From UBA4823 sp034436035 (GTDB lineage: Bacteria > Chloroflexota > Anaerolineae > Anaerolineales > UBA4823), in NCBI GenBank assembly GCA_034436035.1, contig DAOTVW010000287.1:1-48869 (forward strand): DNA of 48,869 nucleotides. The letters are read 5' to 3'. This document shows positions 5,985 through 14,371 of this stretch, piece by piece; position 1 is the stretch's first letter, and every line of letters starts with the position of its first letter. A program made the position numbers and the translations under genes. Under the pieces are notes generated by a model. It ran no database searches. It worked only from the letters and a program-made list of their open reading frames with translations, and was not told the DNA's origin.

Positions 5985-8012
5985 TCATGTGCTCGCCATT
6001 CTCAGTAATTCTTCTTCTGTCAGTATTGGTATATTCAATTCCTTTGCTTTATCGAGTTTTGAGCCAGGATTGCTGCCAACTACAAGAAATGAGGTTTTCT
6101 TGCTAACAGAATCGGTGACTTTGCCACCACGCTCTTCGATAAACTCTTTAGCTTCATCGCGTGTAAATTTTTCTAATGTTCCGGTAATAACAAAGGTTTT
6201 TCCCGTAAAAGTTTGAGATTCGAGAGTGCCTTCTTTGGCTTTACTTTGGACAGGCCAAACTCCATTTTTTCTTAGTTTTTCGAGGAGTTCTCGATTGCGT
6301 GGAGTATGGAACCAGTCTACAATAGCTTGCGCGATATTTGGGCCAATTCCTTCAATTTTCATTAGATCTTCCATAGTGGCATTCATCAATTTATCGAGAC
6401 TTCCAAAATGATTAGCAAGATCGTTGGCAGCCACTTCGCCAACTCCTCTTATTCCCAATCCAATAATAAACCTCGCTAAACTCTGATTTTTGGATTGCTG
6501 GATTGCATTGATGATATTTTCTGCTTTTTTCTCTGCGAACCCTTCGAGGCTGAGCAAATCCTCTTTTTTAAGCGTGTATAAATCTGCAGCATCTTTAACC
6601 AATCCCGTTTCGACAAATTGTTCCACGAGTTTTATCCCTAAACCAACGATATCCATTGCTGAACGCGAAACAAAATGCTCAAGATTACGCACTAGTTGAG
6701 CTGGACAAGCCGCGTTTACACAATACCAGGCCACCTCCCCTTCAAAATGTTCCACTTTTTGTCCGCACGCTGGACAAACTCGCGGGGGTTGGTAAACTTT
6801 CTCGCTTCCGTCTCTTGCCTCAATGATTGGTCCTATGATATATGGGATTACGTCCCCAGCCCTTTTGACAATGACACGATCGCCTATGCGAATATCTTTT
6901 TCGGCAATAAAATCGAAATTATGTAATGTGGCTTGTTTTACAATCACTCCGCCTATTTCGACCGGTTCTAAAATCGCATATGGAGTTAATACACCTGTTC
7001 TGCCAACATTAACCCCGATATCCAATAATTTTGTGGTCACTTCCCGTGCGGGGAATTTATACGCCAGCGCGCCACGCGGATCTTTCCCTACAACACCTAA
7101 TTGTTCTGCTAATAAAATATCATTTAGTTTAATGACCGCACCATCTGCTTCATACAATAATTGATCTCGTTTTTCTAAATAAATATCATACGCATTTAAC
7201 ACACTTTGAATATCCGGGCAGTAGATGCTCTCAACGACCGGGAAACCCCAAGCAGTTAATAAATCAAGCATTTCCTGTTGAGTTTTGGGATGCTCACCAT
7301 CCATTTGGACGATGTCATAGGTTAATAGCGTTAATGGTCTGGATGCAGTAATCGCTGGGTCTAATTGACGTAAACTACCCGAAGCAGTATTGCGAGGATT
7401 GAGATATACTTTTTCTCCTGCTTCTTCAAGTTTTCGATTGAGCTGGTCGAAATCTTTAAGTGTGATGAATACTTCGCCGCGTACAACTGCATACGGGGGA
7501 GCTTTTAAATTTGAATCTGGCAGTGGGATGGTTAAGGGGAGCGCTTTTATTGTTTTTAAATTTGGGGTAACATCTTCACCAACGATACCATCCCCACGCG
7601 TTGCACCTTGAACAAATACACCGTCACGGTAATGAAGGACGACCGTCAAACCATCGATTTTTGGCTCAACGACAAAATCAGCTTTTTCTACTCTTTCATC
7701 GAGCTTCTTTATCCTTTCGTACCAATCGAGGACACCGTTTTTATCAAAAGCGTTGGCGAGACTTAATATTGGCTTTGGATGGGTGACTTTTTCAAATTTA
7801 TCGGATGCGACCCCAGCTACTCGTTGTGTTGGTGAATCGGGAGTAATCCATTCCGGATGTTCACTTTCAATCCGTTTTAATTCTGCATATAGTTGATCGT
7901 ATTCATAATCACTGATGATGGGATTATTGAGCACATAATATTGATAATCGTGAAAACGAATTTGTTGCCGGAGTTCTTGTAAACGTTTCTGGAGATCGGT
8001 TGGATTATCCAT
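5985..8012 (-). CDS. ligA: NAD-dependent DNA ligase LigA
   Basis: LigA seals nicks between Okazaki fragments and in repair, using NAD+. At 675 residues it has full family length with all domains in order. Domain Ia (HDYQYYVLNNPIISDYEYD) binds NMN. The adenylation domain carries the active lysine K118 in EPKIDG. An OB fold follows, then a four-cysteine zinc finger (CPACGQ...CVNAACPAQ), helix-hairpin-helix repeats (FIIGLGIRGVGEV, LMKIEGIGPNIAQAI) and a C-terminal BRCT domain (FTGKTFVITGTLEKFTRDEAKEFIEERGGKV). It is transcribed singly, divergent from the glutaredoxin gene. Confidence 0.98.
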   Translation of the reverse strand: MDNPTDLQKRLQELRQQIRFHDYQYYVLNNPIISDYEYDQLYAELKRIESEHPEWITPDSPTQRVAGVASDKFEKVTHPKPILSLANAFDKNGVLDWYERIKKLDERVEKADFVVEPKIDGLTVVLHYRDGVFVQGATRGDGIVGEDVTPNLKTIKALPLTIPLPDSNLKAPPYAVVRGEVFITLKDFDQLNRKLEEAGEKVYLNPRNTASGSLRQLDPAITASRPLTLLTYDIVQMDGEHPKTQQEMLDLLTAWGFPVVESIYCPDIQSVLNAYDIYLEKRDQLLYEADGAVIKLNDILLAEQLGVVGKDPRGALAYKFPAREVTTKLLDIGVNVGRTGVLTPYAILEPVEIGGVIVKQATLHNFDFIAEKDIRIGDRVIVKRAGDVIPYIIGPIIEARDGSEKVYQPPRVCPACGQKVEHFEGEVAWYCVNAACPAQLVRNLEHFVSRSAMDIVGLGIKLVEQFVETGLVKDAADLYTLKKEDLLSLEGFAEKKAENIINAIQQSKNQSLARFIIGLGIRGVGEVAANDLANHFGSLDKLMNATMEDLMKIEGIGPNIAQAIVDWFHTPRNRELLEKLRKNGVWPVQSKAKEGTLESQTFTGKTFVITGTLEKFTRDEAKEFIEERGGKVTDSVSKKTSFLVVGSNPGSKLDKAKELNIPILTEEELLRMAST

Positions 8013-8053
8013 AACCTCACCTTGTTATAAATTTAGCTGAAAATATACCATAT

Positions 8054-8085
8054 TTGAATTATATCTATAAAACTCGCTGTATAAT
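8054..8085 (+). promoter_or_regulatory. Putative promoter of the glutaredoxin-phoBR-like operon
   Basis: TTGAAT (8054-8059) and a consensus TATAAT (8080-8085) are 20 bp apart, longer than ideal, so the -10 is more convincing than the -35. Confidence 0.45.
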
Positions 8086-8125
8086 AGAAAAGAACTTATC
8101 TCTTCTCATCTGTGGAGGAAATATC

Positions 8126-8386
8126 GTGGACAATTTTATCATCAAGGTTTATGGAACGGATTGGTGTGGAGATTGTATAAGAGCAAAACGTTTTTTTCAA
8201 AAAAATCAAATTCCTTATGAATGGATAAACATTGATAAAGACAAAGAGGCAGAAAAATTAGTCATGGAGATCAACCATGGAAATCGTAGTGTTCCAACCA
8301 TTATCCTCCACGATGGCAGTATTCTGGTTGAACCTTCGGATGCGGAATTATCAGAAAAAATTTTAAATAGACAAGAGGGCGTGTAA
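8126..8386 (+). CDS. Glutaredoxin-family protein, mycoredoxin-like (CGDC)
   Basis: This 86-residue thioredoxin-fold protein probably reduces disulfides using a low-molecular-weight thiol or thioredoxin. The redox motif is CGDC (C14, C17) in KVYGTDWCGDCIRAKRFF, and the cis-proline lies in NRSVPTIIL. Length and layout match the actinobacterial mycoredoxin type. The GTG start at 8126 is chosen because GGAGG lies 7 nt upstream; an in-frame TTG further upstream falls on the promoter and would add a non-conserved 24-residue leader. The stop codon is one base from the response regulator start, so the gene is likely co-transcribed with the two-component pair. Confidence 0.85.
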   Translation: MDNFIIKVYGTDWCGDCIRAKRFFQKNQIPYEWINIDKDKEAEKLVMEINHGNRSVPTIILHDGSILVEPSDAELSEKILNRQEGV

Positions 8387-8387
8387 A

Positions 8388-9092
8388 ATGAGCGATAAGA
8401 TTCTAGTTGTGGAAGATGAAGTAGCTTTGCGAGATACCCTTGCTTATAATCTAACCAAGCAAGGATATCAAGTAGAAACTGCAGACGATGGACAACGTGC
8501 CATCGAAATAGCTCGCAAAGTGCAACCAGATTTAATGATCTTAGATTTAATGTTGCCAGTGTTAGATGGCTTTGAGGTTTGTCGAATTCTACGCCAAGAG
8601 ATGAATATCCCGATTATCATGTTAACTGCAAAAGACGAAGAAATTGATCGCGTCATAGGCTTAGAGATGGGAGCGGATGACTATGTAACTAAACCATTTT
8701 CGATGCGGGAATTAATGGCAAGGGTGAAAGCGAATTTACGACGTGTGCGGATGGTGAGGGCGGAGATAGATACAGAAGCTCAAATGCCAAAAGAAGTCAT
8801 TAACTTTGGTGATCTAACAATCGATCTTACCCGTCGTGAAGCGTATAAAAATAATCAACCACTCTCATTAAAACCGAAAGAGTTCGATTTGCTCCTTTTT
8901 CTTGTACGACACAAAGGGCAAATGCTGTCACGTGATCTCATATTGGAAAGAGTATGGGGTTGGGATTTTAATGGCGGGAGTAGGACAGTTGATGTCCATA
9001 TTCGTTGGTTACGTGAAAAAATCGAAACTGATCCAGCACAACCCAGGCGAATATTAACGGTTAGGGGTTCGGGTTATCGTTTCGAGGGATGA
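8388..9092 (+). CDS. Response regulator, OmpR/PhoB family
   Basis: This 234-residue transcription factor has an N-terminal receiver domain (acidic pocket E9-D10-E11, phospho-acceptor D53 in MILDLMLP, conserved lysine in VTKPFSMRELMARV). The C-terminal winged-helix DNA-binding domain (about 135-233) contains LKPKEFDLLLFLVRH and SRTVDVHIRWLREKIE. Phosphorylation by the adjacent kinase is expected. Its stop codon directly abuts the kinase start, which indicates translational coupling. The closest role is PhoB-like (phosphate or envelope stress), but the regulon cannot be read from the sequence. Confidence 0.95.
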   Translation: MSDKILVVEDEVALRDTLAYNLTKQGYQVETADDGQRAIEIARKVQPDLMILDLMLPVLDGFEVCRILRQEMNIPIIMLTAKDEEIDRVIGLEMGADDYVTKPFSMRELMARVKANLRRVRMVRAEIDTEAQMPKEVINFGDLTIDLTRREAYKNNQPLSLKPKEFDLLLFLVRHKGQMLSRDLILERVWGWDFNGGSRTVDVHIRWLREKIETDPAQPRRILTVRGSGYRFEG

Positions 9093-10856
9093 ATGTTCAA
9101 AAGCATTCGATATAACATCGCATTTCCAATTATATTAATCATCTTAATTGCATTATCCGCTTTAGGGGTTTTCTATATATATTATTTCAACACAGTTTTT
9201 TATGAGATGATCCGCCAGGATTTACTCGCAGATGCTCGTTTTATCGCTTTGGCACTAGAAGAAAAGCCAGTTCAACCTGGCCAAAAGTTAGATGAACAAT
9301 TGAAACAATGGGGAACCATATTAGGTGAACCAATTTCTATAGTGGATAATAATGGGCTGATAATCAGCGAATCGCAACCCTTAGAAAACTCGCCAAAGAA
9401 CGTACTTGAAAATCCGGAAATAAAAATGGCATTATCTCATGATTACGGCATCGATCACCGACGTGATACACAGACTAACCTGGATACTCTCTATATTGCT
9501 TTGCCAATTAAAAAAGGCGATCAGCTACTGGGCTTTGTACGATTGGAAGTTCCATTAGACCAATTTCATCGAAAACAGAACCAATTAATAACGATGTTGG
9601 GAAGCGTAACACTTCTCTCCATTTTGATAATTTCCTTGCTGATCCTAAACATTTCCCAAATCGCAACTCGCCCAATTGAAGAAGTAACCAAATCTATTGC
9701 TTCTGTTACCCGTGATGGATTCTCTTCCGATTGGAAACCGAGGAACATTAATGCGGAACAAAATAACGAGGTAGGACGATTAGTTACAGCTTTTAATTAT
9801 CTGACAGAACAATTACAAACAAAGATCGAAGCATTAGAAAATGAACGCAATAAAATCTCTGCCGTATTGCAAGAAATGACCGATGGGGTTTTGATTATTG
9901 ATAAGGATGGCACGATTCAATTAGTCAATCCCGCGGTGAAGCGGATGTTAAATCTTGGCGAAGTAAATCTAATTGGAAAATCAATCATGCAAGCTCTAGA
10001 TTATCCCCATTTTATTGAACTATGGCAAAAAGGACGGGATAATAAAGAGACCCAAAGCGCTTTGATTGAAATTCAGCCCAAGAAGCTATACATTCAATGC
10101 ACCACCGTTCCATTAGAACAAGTTGCCGAAGGTAGTGTCTTAATGATATTACAGAATTTAACCCGCCAGCGATACCTTGAAACGGTTCGGCGTGATTTCA
10201 TTAGTAATATCTCCCATGAGCTTCGTACACCACTTGCCTCATTAAAAGCGCTGACAGAAACCTTACAAGAAGGCGCACTTGAAGATCCTCCAGCAGCGCG
10301 AAAATTCTTAATCCAGATTGAGACTGAGGTGGATTCTCTCAGCCATATGGTCTCAGAGTTATTAGAATTATCCCGAATCGAATCTGGACAAGTACCCCTC
10401 CGTTTGCGGCCCGCTCAACCTAGTGAAATTATTGAGAAGGTAGTAGAACGATTGGGTCTGCAGGCGGAACGCGCAGGTATCCAAGTTATTACCGAATGTG
10501 CGCCACACACACCAGAGGTGCTTGCTGATCCTCAACGGTTGGAACAGGTATTGGGCAATCTGTTTCACAACGCCATTAAATTTACCCCTCGCGGTGGGAA
10601 AATCATCCTTTCTGTCCGCCCGGAACGCGATAAAGTTTTATTTAGTGTGAAAGACAGTGGAGTTGGAATCCCTGCTGAGGATTTACCGCGTATCTTTGAA
10701 CGCTTTTATAAGACGGATCGGGCAAGAGCAAGCGGAGGAACCGGGTTGGGTTTGGCGATTGCAAAGCATGTTGTCGAAGCACATGGTGGAACAATATGGG
10801 CAGAGAGTGTTGAACAGCAAGGATCCACTTTTTATTTTTTAATACCAAAAGCGTGA
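9093..10856 (+). CDS. Sensor histidine kinase, PhoR-like
   Basis: This 587-residue membrane kinase partners with the adjacent response regulator. Its order is TM1 (about 8-30), extracytoplasmic sensor region (about 35-165), TM2 (about 168-188), HAMP linker, PAS domain (about 255-345), HisKA with phospho-acceptor H375 in SNISHELRTPLASLKA, and HATPase with N box NLFHNAIKF, G1 DSGVGI and G2 GGTGLGLAI. This is the standard PhoR/ResE/WalK-type layout. The ATG starts immediately after the regulator stop. The signal is unknown; an adjacent redox protein hints at, but does not prove, redox or envelope stress sensing. Confidence 0.95.
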   Translation: MFKSIRYNIAFPIILIILIALSALGVFYIYYFNTVFYEMIRQDLLADARFIALALEEKPVQPGQKLDEQLKQWGTILGEPISIVDNNGLIISESQPLENSPKNVLENPEIKMALSHDYGIDHRRDTQTNLDTLYIALPIKKGDQLLGFVRLEVPLDQFHRKQNQLITMLGSVTLLSILIISLLILNISQIATRPIEEVTKSIASVTRDGFSSDWKPRNINAEQNNEVGRLVTAFNYLTEQLQTKIEALENERNKISAVLQEMTDGVLIIDKDGTIQLVNPAVKRMLNLGEVNLIGKSIMQALDYPHFIELWQKGRDNKETQSALIEIQPKKLYIQCTTVPLEQVAEGSVLMILQNLTRQRYLETVRRDFISNISHELRTPLASLKALTETLQEGALEDPPAARKFLIQIETEVDSLSHMVSELLELSRIESGQVPLRLRPAQPSEIIEKVVERLGLQAERAGIQVITECAPHTPEVLADPQRLEQVLGNLFHNAIKFTPRGGKIILSVRPERDKVLFSVKDSGVGIPAEDLPRIFERFYKTDRARASGGTGLGLAIAKHVVEAHGGTIWAESVEQQGSTFYFLIPKA

Positions 10857-10886
10857 ACAATCAATAAAATTAAATGCCATTTTTAA

Positions 10887-10914
10887 TTGCTTTACGTATA
10901 TTATGAAGTAATAT
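10887..10914 (+). promoter_or_regulatory. Weak candidate promoter of the Cys-Ala repeat/radical SAM operon
   Basis: TTGCTT (10887-10892), a 16-bp spacer and TAATAT (10909-10914) lie in the 90-bp gap after the kinase gene. Both hexamers are imperfect, so read-through from the kinase operon is also possible. Confidence 0.3.
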
Positions 10915-10946
10915 ATTAATAAGAATTCATTTGGAAAGGGTTGATT

Positions 10947-11306
10947 ATGCGTATCATAGGAAATATTGTGGCTGGGATTTTGATTTTCTTCGGTGTCTTA
11001 TTTATCTGGGGGGCATTCAGCCCTCAAGGAAGTACTGGCTGGATCATTATTGGTGTCATCACTGTTGGGATTGGTTTGGCAATTGTGTGGTTCGTAAACA
11101 GAAAAACAGCCGCAGCAACACAAGCCAACCAAAATGTCACCATTAAAATTGACTTACCCGCTAACATTAACCTGGAAAACTTACAATGCAAAAATTGCGG
11201 CGGTAATTTGACCATGGATAACATTGAAATGGTCGCTGGTGCGCCGGTCGTCCACTGCCCATATTGCAATACAACCTATCAATTAACCGAAGATCCAAAA
11301 TGGTAA
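10947..11306 (+). CDS. Small membrane protein with C-terminal zinc ribbon
   Basis: The protein has 119 residues. Two transmembrane segments (about 5-25 and 30-50) are followed by a short linker and a cytoplasmic zinc ribbon with CKNCGG and CPYCNTTY (CxxC...CxxC). The ATG at 10947 sits 7 nt after GGAAAGGG; a TTG six bases upstream is too close to that site. It is 27 bp upstream of the Cys-Ala repeat membrane protein and probably in the same transcript. Unknown function; it may be a membrane adaptor in the same system. Confidence 0.7.
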   Translation: MRIIGNIVAGILIFFGVLFIWGAFSPQGSTGWIIIGVITVGIGLAIVWFVNRKTAAATQANQNVTIKIDLPANINLENLQCKNCGGNLTMDNIEMVAGAPVVHCPYCNTTYQLTEDPKW

Positions 11307-11333
11307 AGGTGACCTTCATCGAAGGAGTTTCCT

Positions 11334-13007
11334 GTGCATAATACTATAAAAAAAATTGCTCTCGGTTTTGTATTAATATTTTGTCTACTGACCAGAACAT
11401 CTGCATTTGCCCAGACTTACTTGTTTCAAGTAACCAGTGAAAGTGTAGATGTTTATTGGAATGATGATGGAACGCTCACGGTTGCTTATCAATTTGCTTT
11501 TCAAAACTCTCCTCATGCTGATGCAATTGATGTGGTGGATATTGGTGTTCCCACTCCGAATTATGACATAGGGAAAGTTACCGCTTCGATTGATGGAAAT
11601 CCTCTTTCACGAATTGAAAAATCACCCTACGTTAAAAATGGCGTAGCAGTAGACCTTGGGCAATATGCGATTCCACCTGGAGGGAATGGTGTTCTTCAAG
11701 TGGTTATCAATAATATCCAGAATGTCCTTTACGTCGATAGCGAGGATTCAAATTATGCTAGCGCAGTTTTTGTCCCTACCTGGTTTGGCTCTGAATATGT
11801 TCAGGGAACAACAAATTTAACAGTTACTTACCATTTGCCTAGCGGAGTCCAACCGCAAGAACCACGCTGGCATGCTGCTCCACCTGGATTTCCAGAACAA
11901 CCCAGTACTGGTTTCGATCAAAATGGTCATATTACTTATACCTGGACTAACCCCGCCGCATCGGCAGCGACTCAGTATCAATTTGGCGCCTCATTTCCAA
12001 AGAAGTATGTTCCCGAAACCGCCATTGTTGCCCAGAGCGTTAATCTCAGTGCAATAATCGAGAGTTTATTAACAATCATTATCTGTATCCTTTTGCCCGC
12101 TTTTATTGTTTTCGTGATTATCTATTCGTTCATTCGTGGGTATCGGCGTAAATCACAATACCTCCCTCCAAAAATAGCCCTCGAAGGGCATGGAATTAAA
12201 CGCGGACTGACCGCAGTAGAAGCGGCAATTTTAATGGAACAACCTTTGGATAAGATCCTGACGATGATCTTATTTGCATTAATCAAAAAAGGAGCTGTAA
12301 AGGTTATCTCAAAGGAACCGTTCGAGATTGAGACAATTGAACCCCTCCCCGAGAATTTGCGCCCTTATGAAATAGATTTTATCAAAGCCTTCCAAAAGAA
12401 GGCAAAAAATGAGCGGCAAGAAGCCTTGCAAGAATGTGTAATTGGTATTGTACGTTCTATTCAAGAAAAAATGCGCGGATTTAGTCGAAAAGAAACGATT
12501 GATTATTATAAGAATATCGTTCAAACAGCCTGGAAGCAGGTTGAAGATGCGAATACACCCGAAGTTAAATCACAAAAATTTGATGAAAATCTGGAATGGA
12601 CTATGCTGGATAAAGATTATGACGATCATACACGCACCGTTTTCGGCCAAGGACCTGTCTTTGTCCCAATCTGGTGGTCGCGTTATGATCCGACTTTCTC
12701 ACCAGCGAGAACCGCTAGCGCTGGCATTCCCTCCGCCCCAACCAGTGCAGGGCCTGCTCAAATTAGTCTGCCGCATTTACCCGGTTCTGATTTTGCCGCA
12801 TCAATGGTAAAAGGGGTTCAAAACTTTTCAGCATCGGTAATTGGAAACATCGAAACTTTTACAGGGAAAGTAACCTCAAAAACAAACCCGGAACCAATTC
12901 CATCCAGTTCTCGGTCATCTAGTCATAGTAGTAGTGGCGGTTGTGCTTGTGCGTGCGCTTGTGCTTGTGCTGGGTGTGCTTGTGCATGTGCTGGTGGCGG
13001 AAGATAG
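11334..13007 (+). CDS. DUF2207-like membrane protein with C-terminal Cys-Ala repeat
   Basis: This 557-residue protein has a signal peptide (1-26, ending AFA), an extracytoplasmic beta-rich domain (about 30-230) and a transmembrane segment (about 243-266). The cytoplasmic region that follows contains the DUF2207-type stretch GLTAVEAAILMEQPLDKILTMILFALIKKGAVKV. The last 40 residues are a Ser-rich linker, then five Cys-Ala dipeptides, Gly, three Cys-Ala dipeptides and GGGR (C537 onward, 8 cysteines). With a cleaved signal peptide and one helix, this tail is predicted to be cytosolic. GTG 11334 follows GAAGGAG. The next gene, a radical SAM protein, starts 8 bp after the stop, making the tail a candidate substrate. 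DUF2207 placement is by appearance, not search. Confidence 0.8.
   Translation: MHNTIKKIALGFVLIFCLLTRTSAFAQTYLFQVTSESVDVYWNDDGTLTVAYQFAFQNSPHADAIDVVDIGVPTPNYDIGKVTASIDGNPLSRIEKSPYVKNGVAVDLGQYAIPPGGNGVLQVVINNIQNVLYVDSEDSNYASAVFVPTWFGSEYVQGTTNLTVTYHLPSGVQPQEPRWHAAPPGFPEQPSTGFDQNGHITYTWTNPAASAATQYQFGASFPKKYVPETAIVAQSVNLSAIIESLLTIIICILLPAFIVFVIIYSFIRGYRRKSQYLPPKIALEGHGIKRGLTAVEAAILMEQPLDKILTMILFALIKKGAVKVISKEPFEIETIEPLPENLRPYEIDFIKAFQKKAKNERQEALQECVIGIVRSIQEKMRGFSRKETIDYYKNIVQTAWKQVEDANTPEVKSQKFDENLEWTMLDKDYDDHTRTVFGQGPVFVPIWWSRYDPTFSPARTASAGIPSAPTSAGPAQISLPHLPGSDFAASMVKGVQNFSASVIGNIETFTGKVTSKTNPEPIPSSSRSSSHSSSGGCACACACACAGCACACAGGGR
12942..12992 (+). repeat. Cys-Ala coding repeat (near-perfect hexanucleotide)
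   Basis: Tandem TGTGCT-like hexamers encode (Cys-Ala)5-Gly-(Cys-Ala)3. Codons vary at the third position (GCT, GCG, GCA; TGT, TGC), which suggests selection on the peptide rather than a recent slippage product. Copy number could still change in frame. Confidence 0.9.
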
Positions 13008-13015
13008 TTGTATTG

Positions 13016-14371
13016 ATGAAAACGCTTAATTTCTTCAATCATAATCACACCAAGATGATTATCCCAGCAAAGCTACATCATTTTGGTAAATTAGCCCAAT
13101 TCCCGCAGATGAATGTGCATTTAAGGGTTGAAACCGATGGCAATTCCACATTGATTATCAACGGGAACACCGTACTGCATTTAAATGCCACTGCAACAAT
13201 GATGGCGTATTATTACCTCAATAATTTTAGTGAAAAAGATATCTTACAAAAACTCTCTCATCATTACCATGAAAAATATGCAATTTTGGAGAAGGATTAT
13301 CGTCAGTTTGTTAATTCTCTCGAATCGATCCTGAATAATGGCTATGTTTGCTTCTGCGAAATAGAAAATATTGACACGGAATATCCGTTTCAGAGAATTC
13401 CCTCTGCGCCTTATCGGATGGACCTGGCGCTTACCTATGCTTGTAACAATGATTGTTATCATTGTTACAATGAAGCAGGGCGCGCATTGAGTACTTTAAC
13501 TGTTGCTGAATGGAAAGAAGTCATTGACAAACTTATCGAAATAGGCATTCCGCATATCGTATTCACTGGTGGTGAACCGACACTGTATAAAGGATTAACC
13601 GAACTGATCGCTTATGCGACAGATAAGGGTTTGATTACTGGCTTGAATACGAATGGCAGACGGTTAAGCGACAATCATTTTGTACAAAGGTTAGTGGATG
13701 CAGGATTAGATCATGTCCAAATAACACTAGAATCGGCGCATCCCGAAATCCACAATCATATCGTCCGCAGCCCCTCAGCCTGGGAGGAAACCAACGCTGG
13801 AATTAAAAACGCGCTAGCGCAAAAACTGTTTGTCATGACTAACACAACCCTACTACGTGAAAACAGTCCCACCCTGATGGATACATTGGAGTATCTATCC
13901 AAAGCAGGCGTTCCAACAGTGGGTATCAATGCACTGATTTACTCTGGCAAAGGTAAGGCAATTGACAACAGCCTTTTAGATGATGAGCTTTTTTCGTTAT
14001 TACAAATGGCGCAGGCGTTTGTTCAAAATAGTGGACAAAGATTAATTTGGTATACGCCCACAGCCTATTGTCATTTTGATCCTATGTCACTCGATCTTGG
14101 GATAAAGGGATGTACTGCTGCTCTATATAACATGTGCATAGAACCAAACGGAGATGTATTACCCTGTCAGTCTTATTATATTAATGTTGGAAACATTTTG
14201 AAAAATAATTGGAATGAAATTTGGGAGAATCCATTATGTGTTTCACTGAGAAACCGTGCTTATCTGAATGATGAATGTAAATCTTGTATATTACAAAAGG
14301 AATGTGGTGGGGGATGCCCCCTCGCACCGCTCCAACCAAATCACCAACAAATCTATAGGATGACCATATGA
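13016..14371 (+). CDS. Radical SAM/SPASM protein with PqqD-like N-terminal domain (peptide or protein maturase)
   Basis: This 451-residue protein has an N-terminal domain (about 30-112) resembling PqqD/RiPP recognition elements. The radical SAM core follows, with C143-x3-C147-x2-C150 for the catalytic 4Fe-4S cluster and GGEP at 185-188. The C-terminal SPASM region carries cysteines at about 366, 374, 384, 408, 421, 424, 430 and 434, including CKSCILQKECGGGCP, for auxiliary clusters. This layout is that of enzymes modifying ribosomally made peptides (thioether bonds, epimerisation, C-C bonds). ATG 13016 is chosen; further upstream the frame only mirrors the Cys-Ala repeat of the previous gene. 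The stop overlaps the next start (ATGA). The reaction and substrate are inferred from context. Confidence 0.9.
   Translation: MKTLNFFNHNHTKMIIPAKLHHFGKLAQFPQMNVHLRVETDGNSTLIINGNTVLHLNATATMMAYYYLNNFSEKDILQKLSHHYHEKYAILEKDYRQFVNSLESILNNGYVCFCEIENIDTEYPFQRIPSAPYRMDLALTYACNNDCYHCYNEAGRALSTLTVAEWKEVIDKLIEIGIPHIVFTGGEPTLYKGLTELIAYATDKGLITGLNTNGRRLSDNHFVQRLVDAGLDHVQITLESAHPEIHNHIVRSPSAWEETNAGIKNALAQKLFVMTNTTLLRENSPTLMDTLEYLSKAGVPTVGINALIYSGKGKAIDNSLLDDELFSLLQMAQAFVQNSGQRLIWYTPTAYCHFDPMSLDLGIKGCTAALYNMCIEPNGDVLPCQSYYINVGNILKNNWNEIWENPLCVSLRNRAYLNDECKSCILQKECGGGCPLAPLQPNHQQIYRMTI

Noticed and set aside
8054..8125. Longer N-terminus for the glutaredoxin
   Set aside because: The extra codons overlap the promoter and the GGAGG site; the conserved domain begins at GTG 8126.
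12942..12992. Simple-sequence artefact or assembly error
   Set aside because: Synonymous variation within the repeat and a clean in-frame stop argue for genuine coding sequence.
12941..13015. N-terminal extension of the radical SAM protein beginning MCLCVRLCLC
   Set aside because: It is the Cys-Ala repeat read in another frame. The protein aligns with its paralogue only after ATG 13016.
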